64,000 nt of DNA, taken from positions 70,237,376 through 70,301,375 of the forward strand of contig OZ024890.1 of NCBI GenBank assembly GCA_964017195.1, read 5' to 3'. Below the pieces are notes generated by a model, which ran no database searches, was not told the origin of the DNA, and saw nothing but the letters and a program-made list of their open reading frames with translations. Positions within the stretch are counted from its first letter, which is position 1, and each line of letters starts with the position of its first letter. A program made the position numbers and the translations under genes. Positions 25,477 to 38,152 of the stretch are shown in pieces. The DNA is from Siderastrea radians (taxonomy: Eukaryota; Cnidaria; Anthozoa; Scleractinia; Rhizangiidae).

Positions 25477-26389
25477 ATAACAAACGGAGATGATGTCAAT
25501 TCTTAAAATACCTCAACTGGAGCCACAGTTTCAGAGGTTGACATTATTAATCCTGGTTGAACAACTCAGCCCAGCCCTGCATCCCATATCTGATGTCTCC
25601 TCTAGCAGAGAAGGAGAGGGAAAAAAATAAGAAAGTAATCAACTAGATATTCAAACTACATGTAAATTTCACGTCTTACACGTATGCAGACGTTTACTTC
25701 CCTTCCAAGAAAAGGTTTGTCATTTTGTTAATGAAATTGGCTGATATAGTTCACAGACACGAGTGCCGATGCACTTTCATGGTTAAACCCTTTCATCTAA
25801 ATGCTGAATTGCAAAGTACTGGTAAGCAATGTGAAAGCATGAACACCATTAGGTTTTTCACAGCTGAAATAAGCAAACAGTAAGGGTACAAAGAGCTGGA
25901 CACAAACCACATGCAGCATCTTCTAGTATCTACCAGCTGTCCCTCCCTCTGATCATTAACATGAGTGCCAGTGTGCCAAGTTACCTGTAGCACCAAAATG
26001 CAATGGACAACTTCTTCTTGCTCATCATCCCTGACCAAAAGAAGGGGTTGGTACCCTGACCCTGTGCCAAAGACCACCCATATCCGATTTCTATGGACAA
26101 GCAAATTGCCTTGGATAACTGAACTGCAACATTTATGTTGGAAATTTAGACTGATCCACTTAACCTCACCTGATGAGGGGGGAGGGGGGGGTTGCTCTAA
26201 ACTTTCATGCCTTGAGTAGATGGCAGGAGGGGGGTGATTAAGGTGAACTGCCTTCCTCCAGTATGTGAATAAAAGATGTTTGCACACAACACAACAGATC
26301 CCAAGGCACTTCCCGTCAGGGGCTGGATTCATGAAGCCCTCCTAAGACGAGATGTGTCCTACGTATTGCTGGAAAACCGAAGCCCATTG
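25477..26389. other. Intergenic, nothing recognised
   Basis: No gene recognised. A 179-aa minus-strand open frame (26332-25793) has no recognisable domain, and its central part reads through G-rich low complexity at 26171-26190. Confidence 0.35.
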
Positions 26390-26596
26390 TTAACCCTTTC
26401 AGCCCCGATATCAGTATGCAAATCCTCGTTACTCGTCTCCATACTTTTTGTTAAATACCAGTTGGGAGAACTTGTTTACATACATCAAAAGTTCACCTTT
26501 GGTGATTATTTCCCAAAATCTCATGACCTGTATGTTTCACAATGCGCCGATATGAAGAGCAGATTTGATGCTGATCATCATTGGCTGAAACGTTAA
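26390..26596. mobile_element. TTAA MITE, family M copy 2
   Basis: It begins TTAACCCTTTCAGCCCCGAT and ends GGCTGAAACGTTAA. It shares interior motifs (CAGTTGGGAGAA, CTCATGACCTGTATGTTT) with the copy at 25265-25476. Length about 207 bp. Confidence 0.7.
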
Positions 26597-26848
26597 ACAC
26601 TTAGGATTCACAACAGTCTCCGTGATTATTTTTGTCACTTCCACTATTTATGACAGCCAAGTTCAAACAAGAAAAAGACCATCAAGTCAACAGTGTTTGA
26701 AATATTGTTCTCAAATTTTGTGCTGAAACCAACATGGAGGGATACAATTTTGAGAGATTCTGTCCATCGTTGTGGACCACAATTACGAAACTAGTTCCTC
26801 AACTTTCATTAAATAATAAGCTGTTGTGGTTACCGTTTAAAACGACAA

Positions 26849-27001
26849 GAATGGAAAAACTTCAGAGTAAACGCACGTAACACTGAAAACTTCTCTTATG
26901 TCAAAAGGTCAGTTTACTGTGCTTAAGAATGGCAAAACTTCGGGGAGAAAACGCACGTAACACTGAAAACTTCTCGTGTCAAAAGTTCAGTTTACTTTGC
27001 T
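26849..27001. repeat. Tandem duplication, two units of about 75 bp
   Basis: Two adjacent copies share AACGCACGTAACACTGAAAA and flanking bases; units start near 26849 and 26927. Intergenic, function unknown. Confidence 0.75.
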
Positions 27002-27281
27002 TTAAAAATTAAAAAAAAAAACTCGTCCATGCTTCTCAAGTTTGTAGGGGAACATAATCATGGTAATGGACCAGTTTCTCAGGATAAGGACTTCCCCAAA
27101 AAAATCAACTATTTTACCACCCACACTTTTGGTTACAGAGAAAAAAGACGAGAACATTTTCATAAAGGTGTTGCAAGACAAAGCCTTGCTATTTATTGCA
27201 ATTTCATTACAGGGTAAAAATATATTTTCATACCTTCACACAATTTACGTTACCAAACAAAACAAACCAACAAACAAACAA

Positions 27282-27470
27282 GAATGCAAAAGAAATATTG
27301 CAATGCCTTAAAGCATAAGCAACGTTTCTTTAACTGCATTCATAGGCTTGTGGAGGCCTAAGGAGTGACCTTTAACCCTAAAGGACCAGAATGCAAAAGA
27401 AATATTGCATATGCTTTGAGACACTTGCAACGTTTCTTTGACTGCATTCATAGGCTAGGGAGGCCTAAGA
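27282..27470. repeat. Tandem duplication, two units of about 82 bp
   Basis: Two copies start GAATGCAAAAGAAATATTGC (27282 and 27389). Both end with a GCATTCATAGGC block and AGGCCTAAG. They are separated by about 25 bp. Located 3' of the MAT gene. Confidence 0.75.
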
Positions 27471-27808
27471 ATAAATAATAATTTAGCTTAATGTATTTTG
27501 TCACAAGGTATGGTGTCTGCTTGTTTTGAAAATTTTTTATGGCTTTCTAAATACAAGCTTGCAATTTTTTACAGCAGTACACATAAACCCGCTTGTGAAT
27601 ACTAATAATCCACTTATGTATGTTAAAAAAAAATAGTGTTCATGAATATATGTTTGAACTATAATTAAAAATTTGAGTCTGTATTTTTTTGTATGTTGTT
27701 ATTTCACTGAATCAGCATATCAATTCAATCATCCTTGTCTACTCCATGTGGTCTAACTTCATCCAGTGTTTCCAGGGTCAGGATTCAGTGTTTTGATGGA
27801 AAATTCAT

Positions 27809-30800
27809 TTAAAAGACGAGCTTCTTGGGAACTTCCCATGAAAATCCAGGCTTGAAATGACCATACACACACGAATCTTGGTAGATAGGCTTTTTCAAGT
27901 CGAGTGCCCTGAAAATGTAATAAAGAATTTAGTAAGAAAAATGGAATATTCAGTTCCTCAGTCCCACATTGGTCAACTTGTATTTCTTTTACTCATTTAC
28001 TGCCAGGCATAATTGAAAGAATTTTTTACTTTAATGGAATAAGAGATACCTAGACAAACATCCCCCACAGTTGGTGTTTTCACAAAATTGATGCTTTTCT
28101 CATGTAAACAAGCCAGTAAAGGGGCTATGTCACGGGTTTTTTATGTTATGGGGACAATATTTTCTCAACTCAAAACTAGGAGCATTTTCTTATACACAAA
28201 ATGGACTTGGAAGTCCAAGAAGAAGACGTGAAATGAATTCTTGAAAGGAGAACAAAACTTGATCAGTTTATAGTGGTAATTGCTAGACCTGAGGAAAGAC
28301 TTGAAAAGCAGCCTGATTTTTTTCAAGTTGCAATTGAACTGTTTCCATCCTGACCATCTGTGGCCAAAGGTACTTATTTGCAGTTTCAGTGCACTAGTAG
28401 AGTAGTTTTAAACAAAACTGGACCATTATTTCGGGTTTCCATCCACACAAATATGTTTTTTGACTTCCATAATTAATACTACAAATTGGTGCCCTTTACT
28501 TCGACTTAAACAAGACAAACATTTGAAATGCCACAACTTAATGCCAATTTCTTAACTTCATAATTCAAAAATGGTCTTGAATGTAAACACTTCTATTTCT
28601 GTTACAAAAGAAGCTAGTAATGGCTAAAAACACTTACTTCACAATCATGCCAGGGCGAAGGTCGAAGTTGTCCCTGACAATCTTCAAAAGCTCATCTTCA
28701 CTCTTTTTGCTGGTTCCATAAGAGAATACTGTGATAGAGAGAGGCTCAGCAATGCCAATGGCGTACGAGACTTGGACAAGGGCACGGCGGCACAGTTTAG
28801 CTGCTACTAGAGACTTGGCAATCCATCTGGCAGCATATGCACCTGAGCGGTCAACCTACAAACAACAGGGAACTTCTGATTTAGAAACTTGTAATGTTTA
28901 GTTAAACCAACTGCAATGCCGTAAATCGGGCAAATTTTGTGTCATTAACACCTACTATATATATATTTTGAGCAGGTCATGGCTATTTGTTTTCTGTTGA
29001 AAACCCAAGTCACATTGTGACAACTTAAACCAAGAAGAGTGCTTCCTTTCCTCGACTGCTCAAGAGACTTGGACCAAGTTGTAAGGAAAACAAAACAACC
29101 AATTTTGCAATGCTGAAAATATTTAATATAACAAGTTGATAGTCACGAATTTTAAGTTATCCTTAAAATTCAACAGGAAGTTGATATCTCAAGATGAAAG
29201 ACAAACCTTTGAGAAATCTTTTCCAGAGAAAGCACCACCGCCATGGGCTCCCCATCCTCCGTAAGTGTCAACAATAATCTTCCTTCCAGTGAGACCAGCA
29301 TCACCCTGGGGGCCGCCAATTACAAATGCACCAGAGGGTTGGAGATGGTAGATCGTGTCATCATCGAGATATTTAGCAGGGACCACTTCCTGCAAAAATT
29401 ACATGAAAAAATATATTGAAAAATTACCATTACAATGGAAAACTTGAGTAATAGGCTTTACACTGATAGCGCAGCTATATTGATTTTACCCCGGGCCTCC
29501 CATAATACCAAATTTATTCCGTTATTGTTATAATAGCGGATTATCACAACAAAAGAATGAGTATTACGAGACGCCCAGAGGGCAAAATCAAGGTGGCTGC
29601 TCCAACGGCTGTTATAATGCTAAAAAAATAAGAGTTAAGAAAATTTTCAAAGCTGTCATCAAGCAAATAGACCTTTCCATCCAGCCCACCTTTTTAACGA
29701 GGCAACAACTTGTTTTTGATACCAATTTCTTTTCCTTTTAGAGCAATCAATCACAGGGCACACTTCTGCTAGGCATTTTGGTCGTTGCTCACAAAGTTTC
29801 ATTGAAGTAATTACTGAAGTTGTTTGGTATGTGCTTTAAGAGGACCAAATTGTTGCATTTCAGCTAACAAATTTACATACGTTTGGCTTGCTAATACGTA
29901 TATTAGAAAGCACATGAACAAAGTTGGCTTAAAAACACGAAACTCAAAACTCGAGATTGTTAAAATCACTTAAAGGTTTTAAACAATCTTCTGTGACTAA
30001 ATTTTAGTGAGTTAATCATTACATTTAGTATTCCCTAGTTAATGTTGAAAACCTTATCCACCAAATTTTGTCAACTTCTTCCTTGACACTGCTAAGAGAT
30101 AAAGCCAACAACTAGACATACCTTGATGATTTTCTCATAAAGCTGTTTCCTCATCTCATCCAGCGTTACATCAGGCTCGTGTTGCACAGAGATAACAATA
30201 GTGTGCACTCTGAGAGGGATAGCAGCTCCACCCTCAAATTTGTATTCAACAGTGACTTGGGTCTTGGAGTCAGGACGTACCCAGGCCATTGTGCCATTGC
30301 GCCTGTTCTCAGCGAGCTTGCTGTTGAGATTGTGTGCCAGCACAACAGTCAGGGGCATCAGCTCTTCAGTCTCATCAGTGGCGTAGCCAAACATAAGACC
30401 TTGGTCACCAGCGCCAATGTCTTCCTCATTTCTTCCAGTGTGAACTCCTGCGGCAATCTCGGGACTTTGCTGTTCAAGGGCAACCAAGACATTACAGGTC
30501 TTGTAGTCAAAGCCTAGTATCAAAACATTAATGACCAGTCAACATTTTGCAAGGATGAAATTATGAATATATGAAATTCATATATTTGAACTACGGAATG
30601 AAGAAACTGTGAGGTTCTTCTTTACATTTATTTTGCAAGGAGTTGGCAGCTTAGACTTTCCTTTCTTTAAAAGCAAAATAGAAAATGACAGTTTTTATAA
30701 AAGATAAGTGACAAAAAATTTGAGAACACTCCAACAGCAAAGCTTGCAAAGGAATGGCAATGCATAGGGATTTGTCGAATAAAAGATTAATATTAGAATA

Positions 30801-32667
30801 CCACATCATTATTTTTTCATTCTTGATACAACCGAGAGGGAGGCTTCTACAACACTAATGAAAAAACATTAAGCTTAGAAATGTGCATGTTCTTTTTACC
30901 TTTGTTGGAATCATCATAGCCGATCTTCTTGATGGTGTCACGGATCACTGTTTGGTAGTCAACAACGGCTTTAGATGTGATTTCACCACAAACAAGAATC
31001 ATGCCTGTCTTGGAAACGGTTTCTGTTACAAAGAGAAATGCACTTGAGTTAGAAACCTGCAACAACACTTGCCTGACTGGATTAACCTTGATTTTTCTTT
31101 CACAAAACAAGCCATGTAGAACCACACATGAATAAAAAGATCCAACCTTAACCCTTCAACCTTATATTTGTGTTTAAGGTGAAAGTTTGTGATAAGTTAG
31201 AGCTCATTACAGATCAAAACTAAGAGAAACATAAACAAAACTTCGTGAACAATTTATGAAGATATTTTGTGATGCAAATGAAATATGATAAATATATCAT
31301 CACAAGGCCAAGAACAAAAATATTCCGCCTTTATACTAGTTTGACTAGAAAACCTTGATCTATTGATCAAAACAGGTCTTGAAATCTAGAAAAGCAAGAG
31401 GACTTATAATTATCCCTTCGTCATTAATCAAGAAACTTGGGAAGTTTGAAAGAAAATTATGCGTAATTGAAAAATACTACTCTGCAATAACTAAATACGA
31501 TTGCATCATGGCTTTCAGGGATGTAAAATTCGGGGAGCAGACGGTATTCCGGTGATGAGATCAAAAACGAACCAAAACGTGATGTGCGTAACGCAGTCAA
31601 TGTTTACAACAGGGGTGTAACCGGTTTGGCGGGATTTTAAACGCAGCGCCAACACATCCAACCCGGTGGGAAATGTACGTGATGTTATGGAAAGTGTACT
31701 TTTTCACAACAGAAAACTAAAAAATCGAAAACTTTGTCACTTTTTATTCACAACGGTATAAATAAAAAGAACGTTATCCGAGAGAAAAGTGTGTCGTGTG
31801 ATTTGACATGAATATTGAAGACAACCTTACGCAATTTTACTCCATCCCGGGAAATTACTCTCATGGGCATTTCATGCGTTGCCACGCATCGTATAACCGA
31901 ATTATCGACTATTAACATATTAAGAGAAAAAAATGAAAAATTTATCCGATTAACAACACTTCTAATGGCAAAAGCACCACAAAAATGAATTTACAGCTTA
32001 CCCCGCTCAAAATATCATCAAGACTCGTCAAAATCGAACTAAACATGTGTTTGGCCACTACGCACAGCAAAAATTTATGAACAATATTGAAATGCCGAAA
32101 TTTTCCCACTCCAATCCAAACCTGCGAAAATGATACACGGCTGGAAAGCATTATCACTATTTCTGAAGAAAATTTGGTGAAAGATTAAAATAGAAACCAA
32201 TAAACCGACGCCCAAATGATAATTTCTTTTGCACGTTCATAACGCAGTGACGAAATAAGCTTACTTGTTTCATCAAAACACACCAACGCCTTTGGAGCGA
32301 TAAGTTAGGGGAAAATTTAAAGAAAATATTACTTGCACTTACCGCACGCCACTTTAGCATTGGGATCCTGTTTAAGATGGGCGTCCAGAATGGCGTCAGA
32401 GACCTGATCGCAAATTTTATCTACGAAATTTAAACAACACCGCTTGTGAGCAAGAAATCTAGAAGTGAAAACTCTGCGACAACGCGCGACAGTACAACTA
32501 GAAACTCGAAGTAGATCATACAATTTACCTGGATGTCCCTCACCAACGGACTCAGAAGTGAAGAGGAAAGTATTGTTCTGTGTATCTGGGTTGTTCATTT
32601 TGAATCTTTTGGCTGAAAGACCGTTGAGTTCCTCGCTAAAGTCGGCGTCGTGAAAAGTGTGACTCAT
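27809..32667 (-). CDS. MAT2A: S-adenosylmethionine synthetase (methionine adenosyltransferase 2A type)
   Basis: Makes S-adenosylmethionine from L-methionine and ATP, releasing phosphate and pyrophosphate; a cytosolic homo-oligomer. Minus-strand exons: 32667-32529, 32420-32343, 31022-30900, 30513-30122, 29389-29207, 28855-28638 and 27908-27809 (stop TAA). All have GT/AG junctions and consistent phase, giving 410 residues against 395 in human MAT2A; the extra 16 or so are N-terminal. The family motifs are intact: catalytic His45 in GEGHPDKICDQ, GAGDQG at about 147-152, and the phosphate-binding GGGAFSGKD loop at about 294-302. The C-terminus WEVPKK is also conserved. The N-terminal extension before [10 protein letters not shown] is diverged. 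The first ATG at 32667 is the only good start in frame. Convergent with MOB1, divergent from RBM22. The gene appears functional. Confidence 0.97.
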
Positions 32668-32850
32668 GTCACTTCTGCCTCCTTTCTTGTAGCAATGCGC
32701 TTAGTGGCCACCCTGCTCGGCCAACACTGGAACTAGCTATTTCATTGGTCGAGTCCACCCCCTCAGAAGACCTTTCTCCTGTTGGTCAATTTGGCACGTG
32801 CATTCGGGGTGCCAGTAAAATTTTCCTCAACAATGCCACTCGAATTTCGA
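32668..32850 (-). promoter_or_regulatory. Putative MAT promoter region
   Basis: Upstream of the MAT start codon there are ATTGG/CCAAT-type motifs (around 32743 and 32782) and a perfect E-box CACGTG at 32795-32800. No TATA box was seen. Myc/Max-type factors bind CACGTG, but regulation here is inference only. Confidence 0.35.
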
Positions 32851-33328
32851 AAGAAAGCATGACATCAAGGGTGCAAACTTCCTCCAAAAAACTCTTTCTG
32901 CACACTCAAGAATAATTATTTTCTTCCCTTAACTTTTCTTCCCTAAACTTTTGCAAAAACAAAAAGGGTAAGCTCACGAAAATTGCGTTACCTATTGCGA
33001 AAATTTGCATTGCGAAATCGTATTTGACCAAGTGATTGTGTGACATTCTTAGTGATTTTACTGCCGCCGGGAAAATTACGTAATGTCAATCTACAAATTG
33101 CCTCTCTTCTAATCTGCAGGGAACTTTAATAGCACCTTTGTTCTCGTTCCGTATTTGGTGAAGGAATAATGTGCTGCGCAGTATATCACTCATCTCATTG
33201 CTCGAAGAAACTGTACTGTGCATTTCAACCTCGCTAAACCCCGCTAAACTGGAAACTATGCTTAAAAGTGGCGAGATATGAAGAACAACCGATCGAGGTG
33301 GTCATCAGTGCAGGAAGCGAACCTGGCA

Positions 33329-34304
33329 TACATTACTTGCAAAAAATTTCGGACGAATTTAAATTCGGACAGAAATAGAGTCCGAAAATAAAACCGTCCA
33401 AAATTTTTAAGCGTCCGAAATTTTTTCAGTTCACTACGATTACATGACCCGGCTGGTTCGGTTAGCAGGGCTGGCTCGGTCTCCGAGGTGACTGCTCAGC
33501 CCGGTATCACATGAGGCGAGGCAGCCCACCTGCGGCTAAATTTTTTTTGAGTACTTCCTTTGGCGACGCCATCACATATTCACGGCCAATATACATGTAT
33601 AGCTGAAATTCGGATTAGGCTTTGCTCAGATGTCGTGTTTTTCTGAAAGACAAAAACATAGATAAATTCCATTTTGCAGTTGCTATTTAAATCTTCGATC
33701 CAAGCCCAGTTTTATTATAATTCCATTGCCAGTGCCAGTGGAGCCAGTCCCGTTCTGCTTCATCATGAATCAACACAATTGAAAGGTCCTCTTTATTGTC
33801 ACTAGCGAGTGGTTCTTCTTCATCTGTAGCTGTTGGTGACTGAGGTGATTGATCAAGAAGCTCATAGTTCTTTTAAATCAGCTCTTTGAGACGAAGAAGA
33901 TCAAAGAAGAAGAAACCGCTTCTTGTCTTCAATTTTAAACGTAGCTCGGCGGACAATCTGAAGCCCTCCCGTTGCAATTGGAGGTCTGTGCTTTTCGTCC
34001 TCTACTGTTCCATCGATACTGCCGAACTCTACCGAACTAGTTGAGACACTGCTTGCAAGTAACATAAGCTTGATTGAATTTGTGTTTTTCCCCTCGATGT
34101 ATCTGTAAAACCTTGAGGGTGCAGATTTTACTTCAGTCTAATTCATGTTTTGCGGGCGTAAACTTACTTTAGGCATGTTTAAGCAAACTGTCCGAGGTTT
34201 TTGTCCGAAATTTGTCCGAAATGAGAGAAAAAGTGTCCGAAAATGAAACGTCCGAAATAAAACGTCCGAACTTTTAACGTCCGAAATTTTTTGCAAGTAA
34301 TGTA
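33329..34304. mobile_element. TIR element with multiple TCCGAAA subrepeats
   Basis: The 27-bp terminal inverted repeats are identical (TACATTACTTGCAAAAAATT continuing to TCGGACG). Each end is followed by several GTCCGAAA-type subrepeats. Length is 976 bp. The interior has no transposase frame that I recognise. A strong, recent-looking non-autonomous element. Confidence 0.75.
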
Positions 34305-34844
34305 GTAACTTGTAGTAATAGTTAGTCTCACTCTCGCCAATTGGTAATTTGTACGCTTTTCTAGAACGTTTTAATACATACTAACAGTAGCGAAAAAGTG
34401 ATCGAAAACAACCATCGGTTGGGACATCTGTCAAAATGATTTCGGGGAATGTTCTATACACCTATACTTGAAATATGAAGTCGCTCGTTTTTTCTTGGGT
34501 ACGAAAGATAAGTTCAGCTGGGGGTCTTTACAGGATCACAAAACCGTGACGCACGCGACGCACGCTGGATGTGTGCGTATGCAGTGCGAAATAGCTGTAC
34601 ATGTCCAGATGATTTTAACTTATTTAATCCCATTAGAATCATGTAGAATTATTGATATTGTATCTGCTGACCTTTTCATTGTAATTTGTTTTAGCCGAAA
34701 CCAGTAAATTGGCACACACCAGCGAATACAAAGTTTTCTTCAATTTTAGTATCATTGTTTTTAGTGAAAAATGTTTAAAATAAGGTTGTTGTTGAATACA
34801 ACTTTTTTGGGCGATGTTGAACGAGGTGTGCGTTTTTCCAATAG

Positions 34845-34897
34845 TAGTAGTAGTAGTAATAATAATCATGATGATAATGATGATGATGATGACGATA
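34845..34897. repeat. AGT/AAT/GAT trinucleotide microsatellite
   Basis: A run of TAG/TAA units passing into GATGAT/GACGAT units. The Asn/Asp-rich or Val/Ile/Met-rich frames across it are artefacts of the repeat. Confidence 0.8.
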
Positions 34898-34940
34898 AAA
34901 TACCCTTCCAGAGCAGCTTTAAGAGCTGTGCCGATTGCCG

Positions 34941-35390
34941 AGGCTCCCCAACAGGTTTTTCGGGATCCGAGATTTGGCTTACTTGAAGAGCGGGATTCGG
35001 GATTTTAGAGGAAACGGGGAGTAAGATTCGGGATTGTAATTATGAACGGGGACGGGATTTAGCGATTTACGATGCGAGATTCGGGGAATGTTGTTATAAA
35101 GAACCAGTATCCGGTAACGAAAAGTGAAAAATCCTTTCATTTTGACGACACATTAGTTGCCCGCATTTTCCTCTACCTGTCACGTGCCTGTTTTGACCGT
35201 ACCACTTTTCTTATCCCACCATCTTCCACTGGTTCACCGAAGATGAGGGAATCTGGAACCCCTGTAAGGCACTTTTTAAAGCGCATCTTAGGGATCGGGA
35301 TACACCGCTAAAAACCGTCGGGATTACGGGATTGAGGGAAAATTTTGGTCGGGATGACGGGATTGAAGAACGCTTATTGGGGAAACTCAT
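34941..35390. mobile_element. GGGATT-rich MITE-like element
   Basis: Dense CGGGATT and GGGATTCGGG motifs fill the region. The ends GGCTCCCCAACAG and TATTGGGGAAACT are approximate inverted copies. Boundaries and class are uncertain. Confidence 0.4.
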
Positions 35391-35633
35391 TGCCCTGGAC
35401 TGCTTTAACTGTCATGCTGCAACATGCATATAAATCAGGCTAAAGGTCATCGGGGAAACAGATCCGAAACTAGTTCCATAGTGATAAAAATCTAATTTCT
35501 TTTTACAACATTTAGATCCAGTTACGTATGAACAGAGAAATTTCTCTGCTGTTAACTTCTGTGTGTAATTTTAGTTAATTATGCATGCTTCTGTAGGTTA
35601 TTAGATAAGTTCAAGCAGTTTTTGAAATCTTCC

Positions 35634-35679
35634 TTGTAACTTAACGAAGATGTGAGTCACATCGAAACATGTTTTACAA
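35634..35679 (+). ncRNA. Decayed hammerhead ribozyme-like motif
   Basis: Stem I is TTGTAA/TTACAA (6 bp). Stem II is the perfect hairpin GATGTGAGTCACATC. GAAA is followed by the palindrome ACATGT and a T. The first core strand reads TTAACGA where CTGANGA is needed, so C3 and G5 are lost and activity is unlikely. Confidence 0.45.
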
Positions 35680-36834
35680 ATTAAAAAACGTCGTGATCTT
35701 TTTAAAAATCGAAATTGTCAGGAGCCCATGAAATTGTAAATTAATTGCAGCGGGATGCCGTTTTGAAAGTCAAAGAAGAATTTACTGAAGGAACCAGACT
35801 GCGAATGAAAACGTGCTTCTGTATTCCTTTGAAGAACAGAATGTGCCTACCGCGGGCTTCGGCCGCGGGCAAATGATATCTTGTTCTTTTCACTGAGTCA
35901 GCTGAGTGACAAGCATCTTTCAATCTCGGTGTAGCATTCATAATGTAAGAATCTCAAAGTCACTCTGATGTCACAGTATAAAGCGAAAACTGCGATCTTT
36001 AATCACTCTTGCTCTTGACTGAAAAATTCCAAGTGAAACTGATCCTAGGGAGGTTGTGAATAGGGTTATTGTTCGGCCAACTGGCTGAGTCTAGTTTGGG
36101 GAGTTAATTGTGCCAAATAAATTTTAATAAACTAGTGTACAAGAACTAGTTTTTCAAGATCACTGTATGCTTCATCGAGTTTAGTCACTTTGCCCCTCAT
36201 CGAGTTTCTTGAAAATTTTCCCGGTTTAAAAATAGTTCGGCGGATAAAAGCACGGAACGAAAGATGAAAGAACTTGCATCGGCAGCTGCTGATCACCATA
36301 TCACGTATTAAGCCAAAATCCTTGAACGTGTAAAACAAATAAATAAGTAAATAAATAAAATCACTTTATTTGGGTATCGATGTGTATGACTCGTACCCAA
36401 CAAATTAGAGGAGGAATCTCTATTTTGTAGAAGACGCAAGCTAACTTCACGTTCATAAATACGTGATTTCCTAAAGGTTTTGACCCCCCCCCCCCCCCCC
36501 CACTACAAGCAGGGTCAACTGACTGTTTTTAAAAATGGCAAATATTTCTTATTGGCTTTCTGAGAGGAATAAATTGGTTAGTTAGCTGATCCTAACAGAA
36601 TGTCAAGACATAAAAATTTTTATACTCGGGTAGCAGAATGCGGGTGTTCTGAATATGTTTCAACAATACGAAGGCGTTATCAACAGGGTTGATAGCTCAT
36701 TGTCAAGTTCGAGGGCGGTGAATGATTTGAACAACAGCTAGTAGCATCATCATCAAACGTTTGTGACACGTTACTCCTCCCTGTTCCATTGTGCTCCACG
36801 CTCTCGCGAATTTTCCCCTCGGTCTTTCCTTTTC

Positions 36835-37069
36835 GGAGTAAAAAAACATACGAAACGACTGATCCTTACGGCAGTTAAAGAAACGAAGACATAGAAGACG
36901 AAATACGTAAAGTAAAAAATGTATGAAGCAAAAAATTGCCCAATATTTCGGTATGCAAAACAAACCTTCTTCAGAGGCTACATTTTTTACTTTACGTATT
37001 AATCGTCTTCTGTGTCTTCGTTTCTTTAACTGCCGTAAGGATCAGTCGTTCCGTATATTTTTTTACTTC
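36835..37069. mobile_element. Foldback element with ribozyme-like loop
   Basis: About 90-bp arms (36835-36923 and 36979-37069) are near-perfect inverted copies sharing CGACTGATCCTTACGGCAGT. The loop of about 55 bp carries a hammerhead-like motif on the minus strand. It may be a head-to-head pair of Penelope-type terminal repeats; that is inference. Confidence 0.65.
36938..36978 (-). ncRNA. Hammerhead ribozyme-like motif in a foldback loop, minus strand
   Basis: Minus strand: GCCT, CTGAAGA core, A, then GGT...ACC hairpin, GAAA, self-complementary ATAT, T at the cleavage position, and GGGC closing stem I (3 bp plus a U-G wobble). All invariant core bases are present. Stem II is short (3 bp) with one unpaired A before it. 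Confidence 0.5.
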
Positions 37070-37526
37070 AAATGTTTTACTGATCCAGGACTACTTATTA
37101 AGATCCGGCAACTCTCAACGCCTTGTCGCTGTGGTCCTGCCAGTTTATGAACTTCCTTTTCAGCACTGCTATACTGACAGTACCCAGCAGAGGAGGGAGT
37201 GATAGCGTGCGAGGCAACGCAAACTCTGGGAACGAGATTGCGTCTGAGTGAGAATCAGTTTAACCAAATGGTTCTTCTGACGTATCCATCCAGCCTAGTC
37301 CCTGGGCGTTATCTCTTGCCCCGTAGTCCGCGCGAAGTCTGTATTCACCCTTGATTTTAAGTTCTTTTTTTGGTAAAGTCTTCATTTTCAGCGGTTTCGC
37401 TCCTTTTTGTGTTGGCCAGACAAATAGACAGACACCCGGTCACTGTTCTTTAAAGCCTGTAACAATGAAGCCAAAAAAAGTTAAAAAACGATAGTAGACC
37501 ATGACCGAAATTAATTTTCAAAATGA

Positions 37527-37962
37527 GAAGTTTATTTATTTAGCTTCGCCTAACAAGAAAACAACACATATACATAAAATTATTAGGCAGGGAGACCACT
37601 ACAGCCTAGCCAATTACAGTGTATCCCACGTTAAATAAAATATATAACTCATGACTAAAGCTACTAATAGGTAAAACAAGACGGAAGTTCAGATTGCTAA
37701 AAGCAGCAAGACGGCGGGCGCAGGAGAGTCTTCGCTGTGTTGCACTTGGGACAGATTGTTCTACAGGATGTGATGTCGCCAGCATCGTACAGATCTAGAG
37801 CCCTGTTGTAGTATTGGAGTAGTGAGCGTTCAAACGAAGCTAGAGAAATGTGATTTGTGCGTAACTCGTCAGGTAGAACATTCCATGTGCGGCATGCGCG
37901 TATGAAAAATGAGCGTTGATAAGTAACAGTTCTACTTTGCTTAGGAATATAACCACTATGGC
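37527..37962 (-). pseudogene. LINE 3' end with C-terminal ORF fragment
   Basis: On the minus strand, about 37962 to the stop at 37699-37697, an open frame of about 85 residues ends a non-LTR reverse transcriptase. It contains RSFFIRACRTWNVLPDELR followed by a terminal cysteine motif ICPKCNTAK. The R-x-WN-x-LP-x-E block is typical of LINE C-termini. The 3' tail ends in (TAAA)n near 37527-37543. The body is 5'-truncated, so it is a dead copy. It stops less than 200 bp upstream of the RBM22 start codon. Confidence 0.7.
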
Positions 37963-38152
37963 TGCACTGTCAGCCTCCCAGCTTTTGAGTACATTTCCAG
38001 GACTATTTTTTAAAGCATGCAGTGAGTGACTCAAGCCCCTTGTCGATTTTGTTGTCACCACAATCCGCGTCCACCTACCGCCCTGTGGTACTTCGACGGA
38101 ACTCGAGCCCGCGATTTTCAAGAGTGTTTCAGCGAGGCTGTGATATTTCAAC

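Noticed and set aside
25793..26332. 179-aa minus-strand frame downstream of MAT
   Set aside because: No recognisable domain; it crosses low-complexity sequence and an unrelated spacer.
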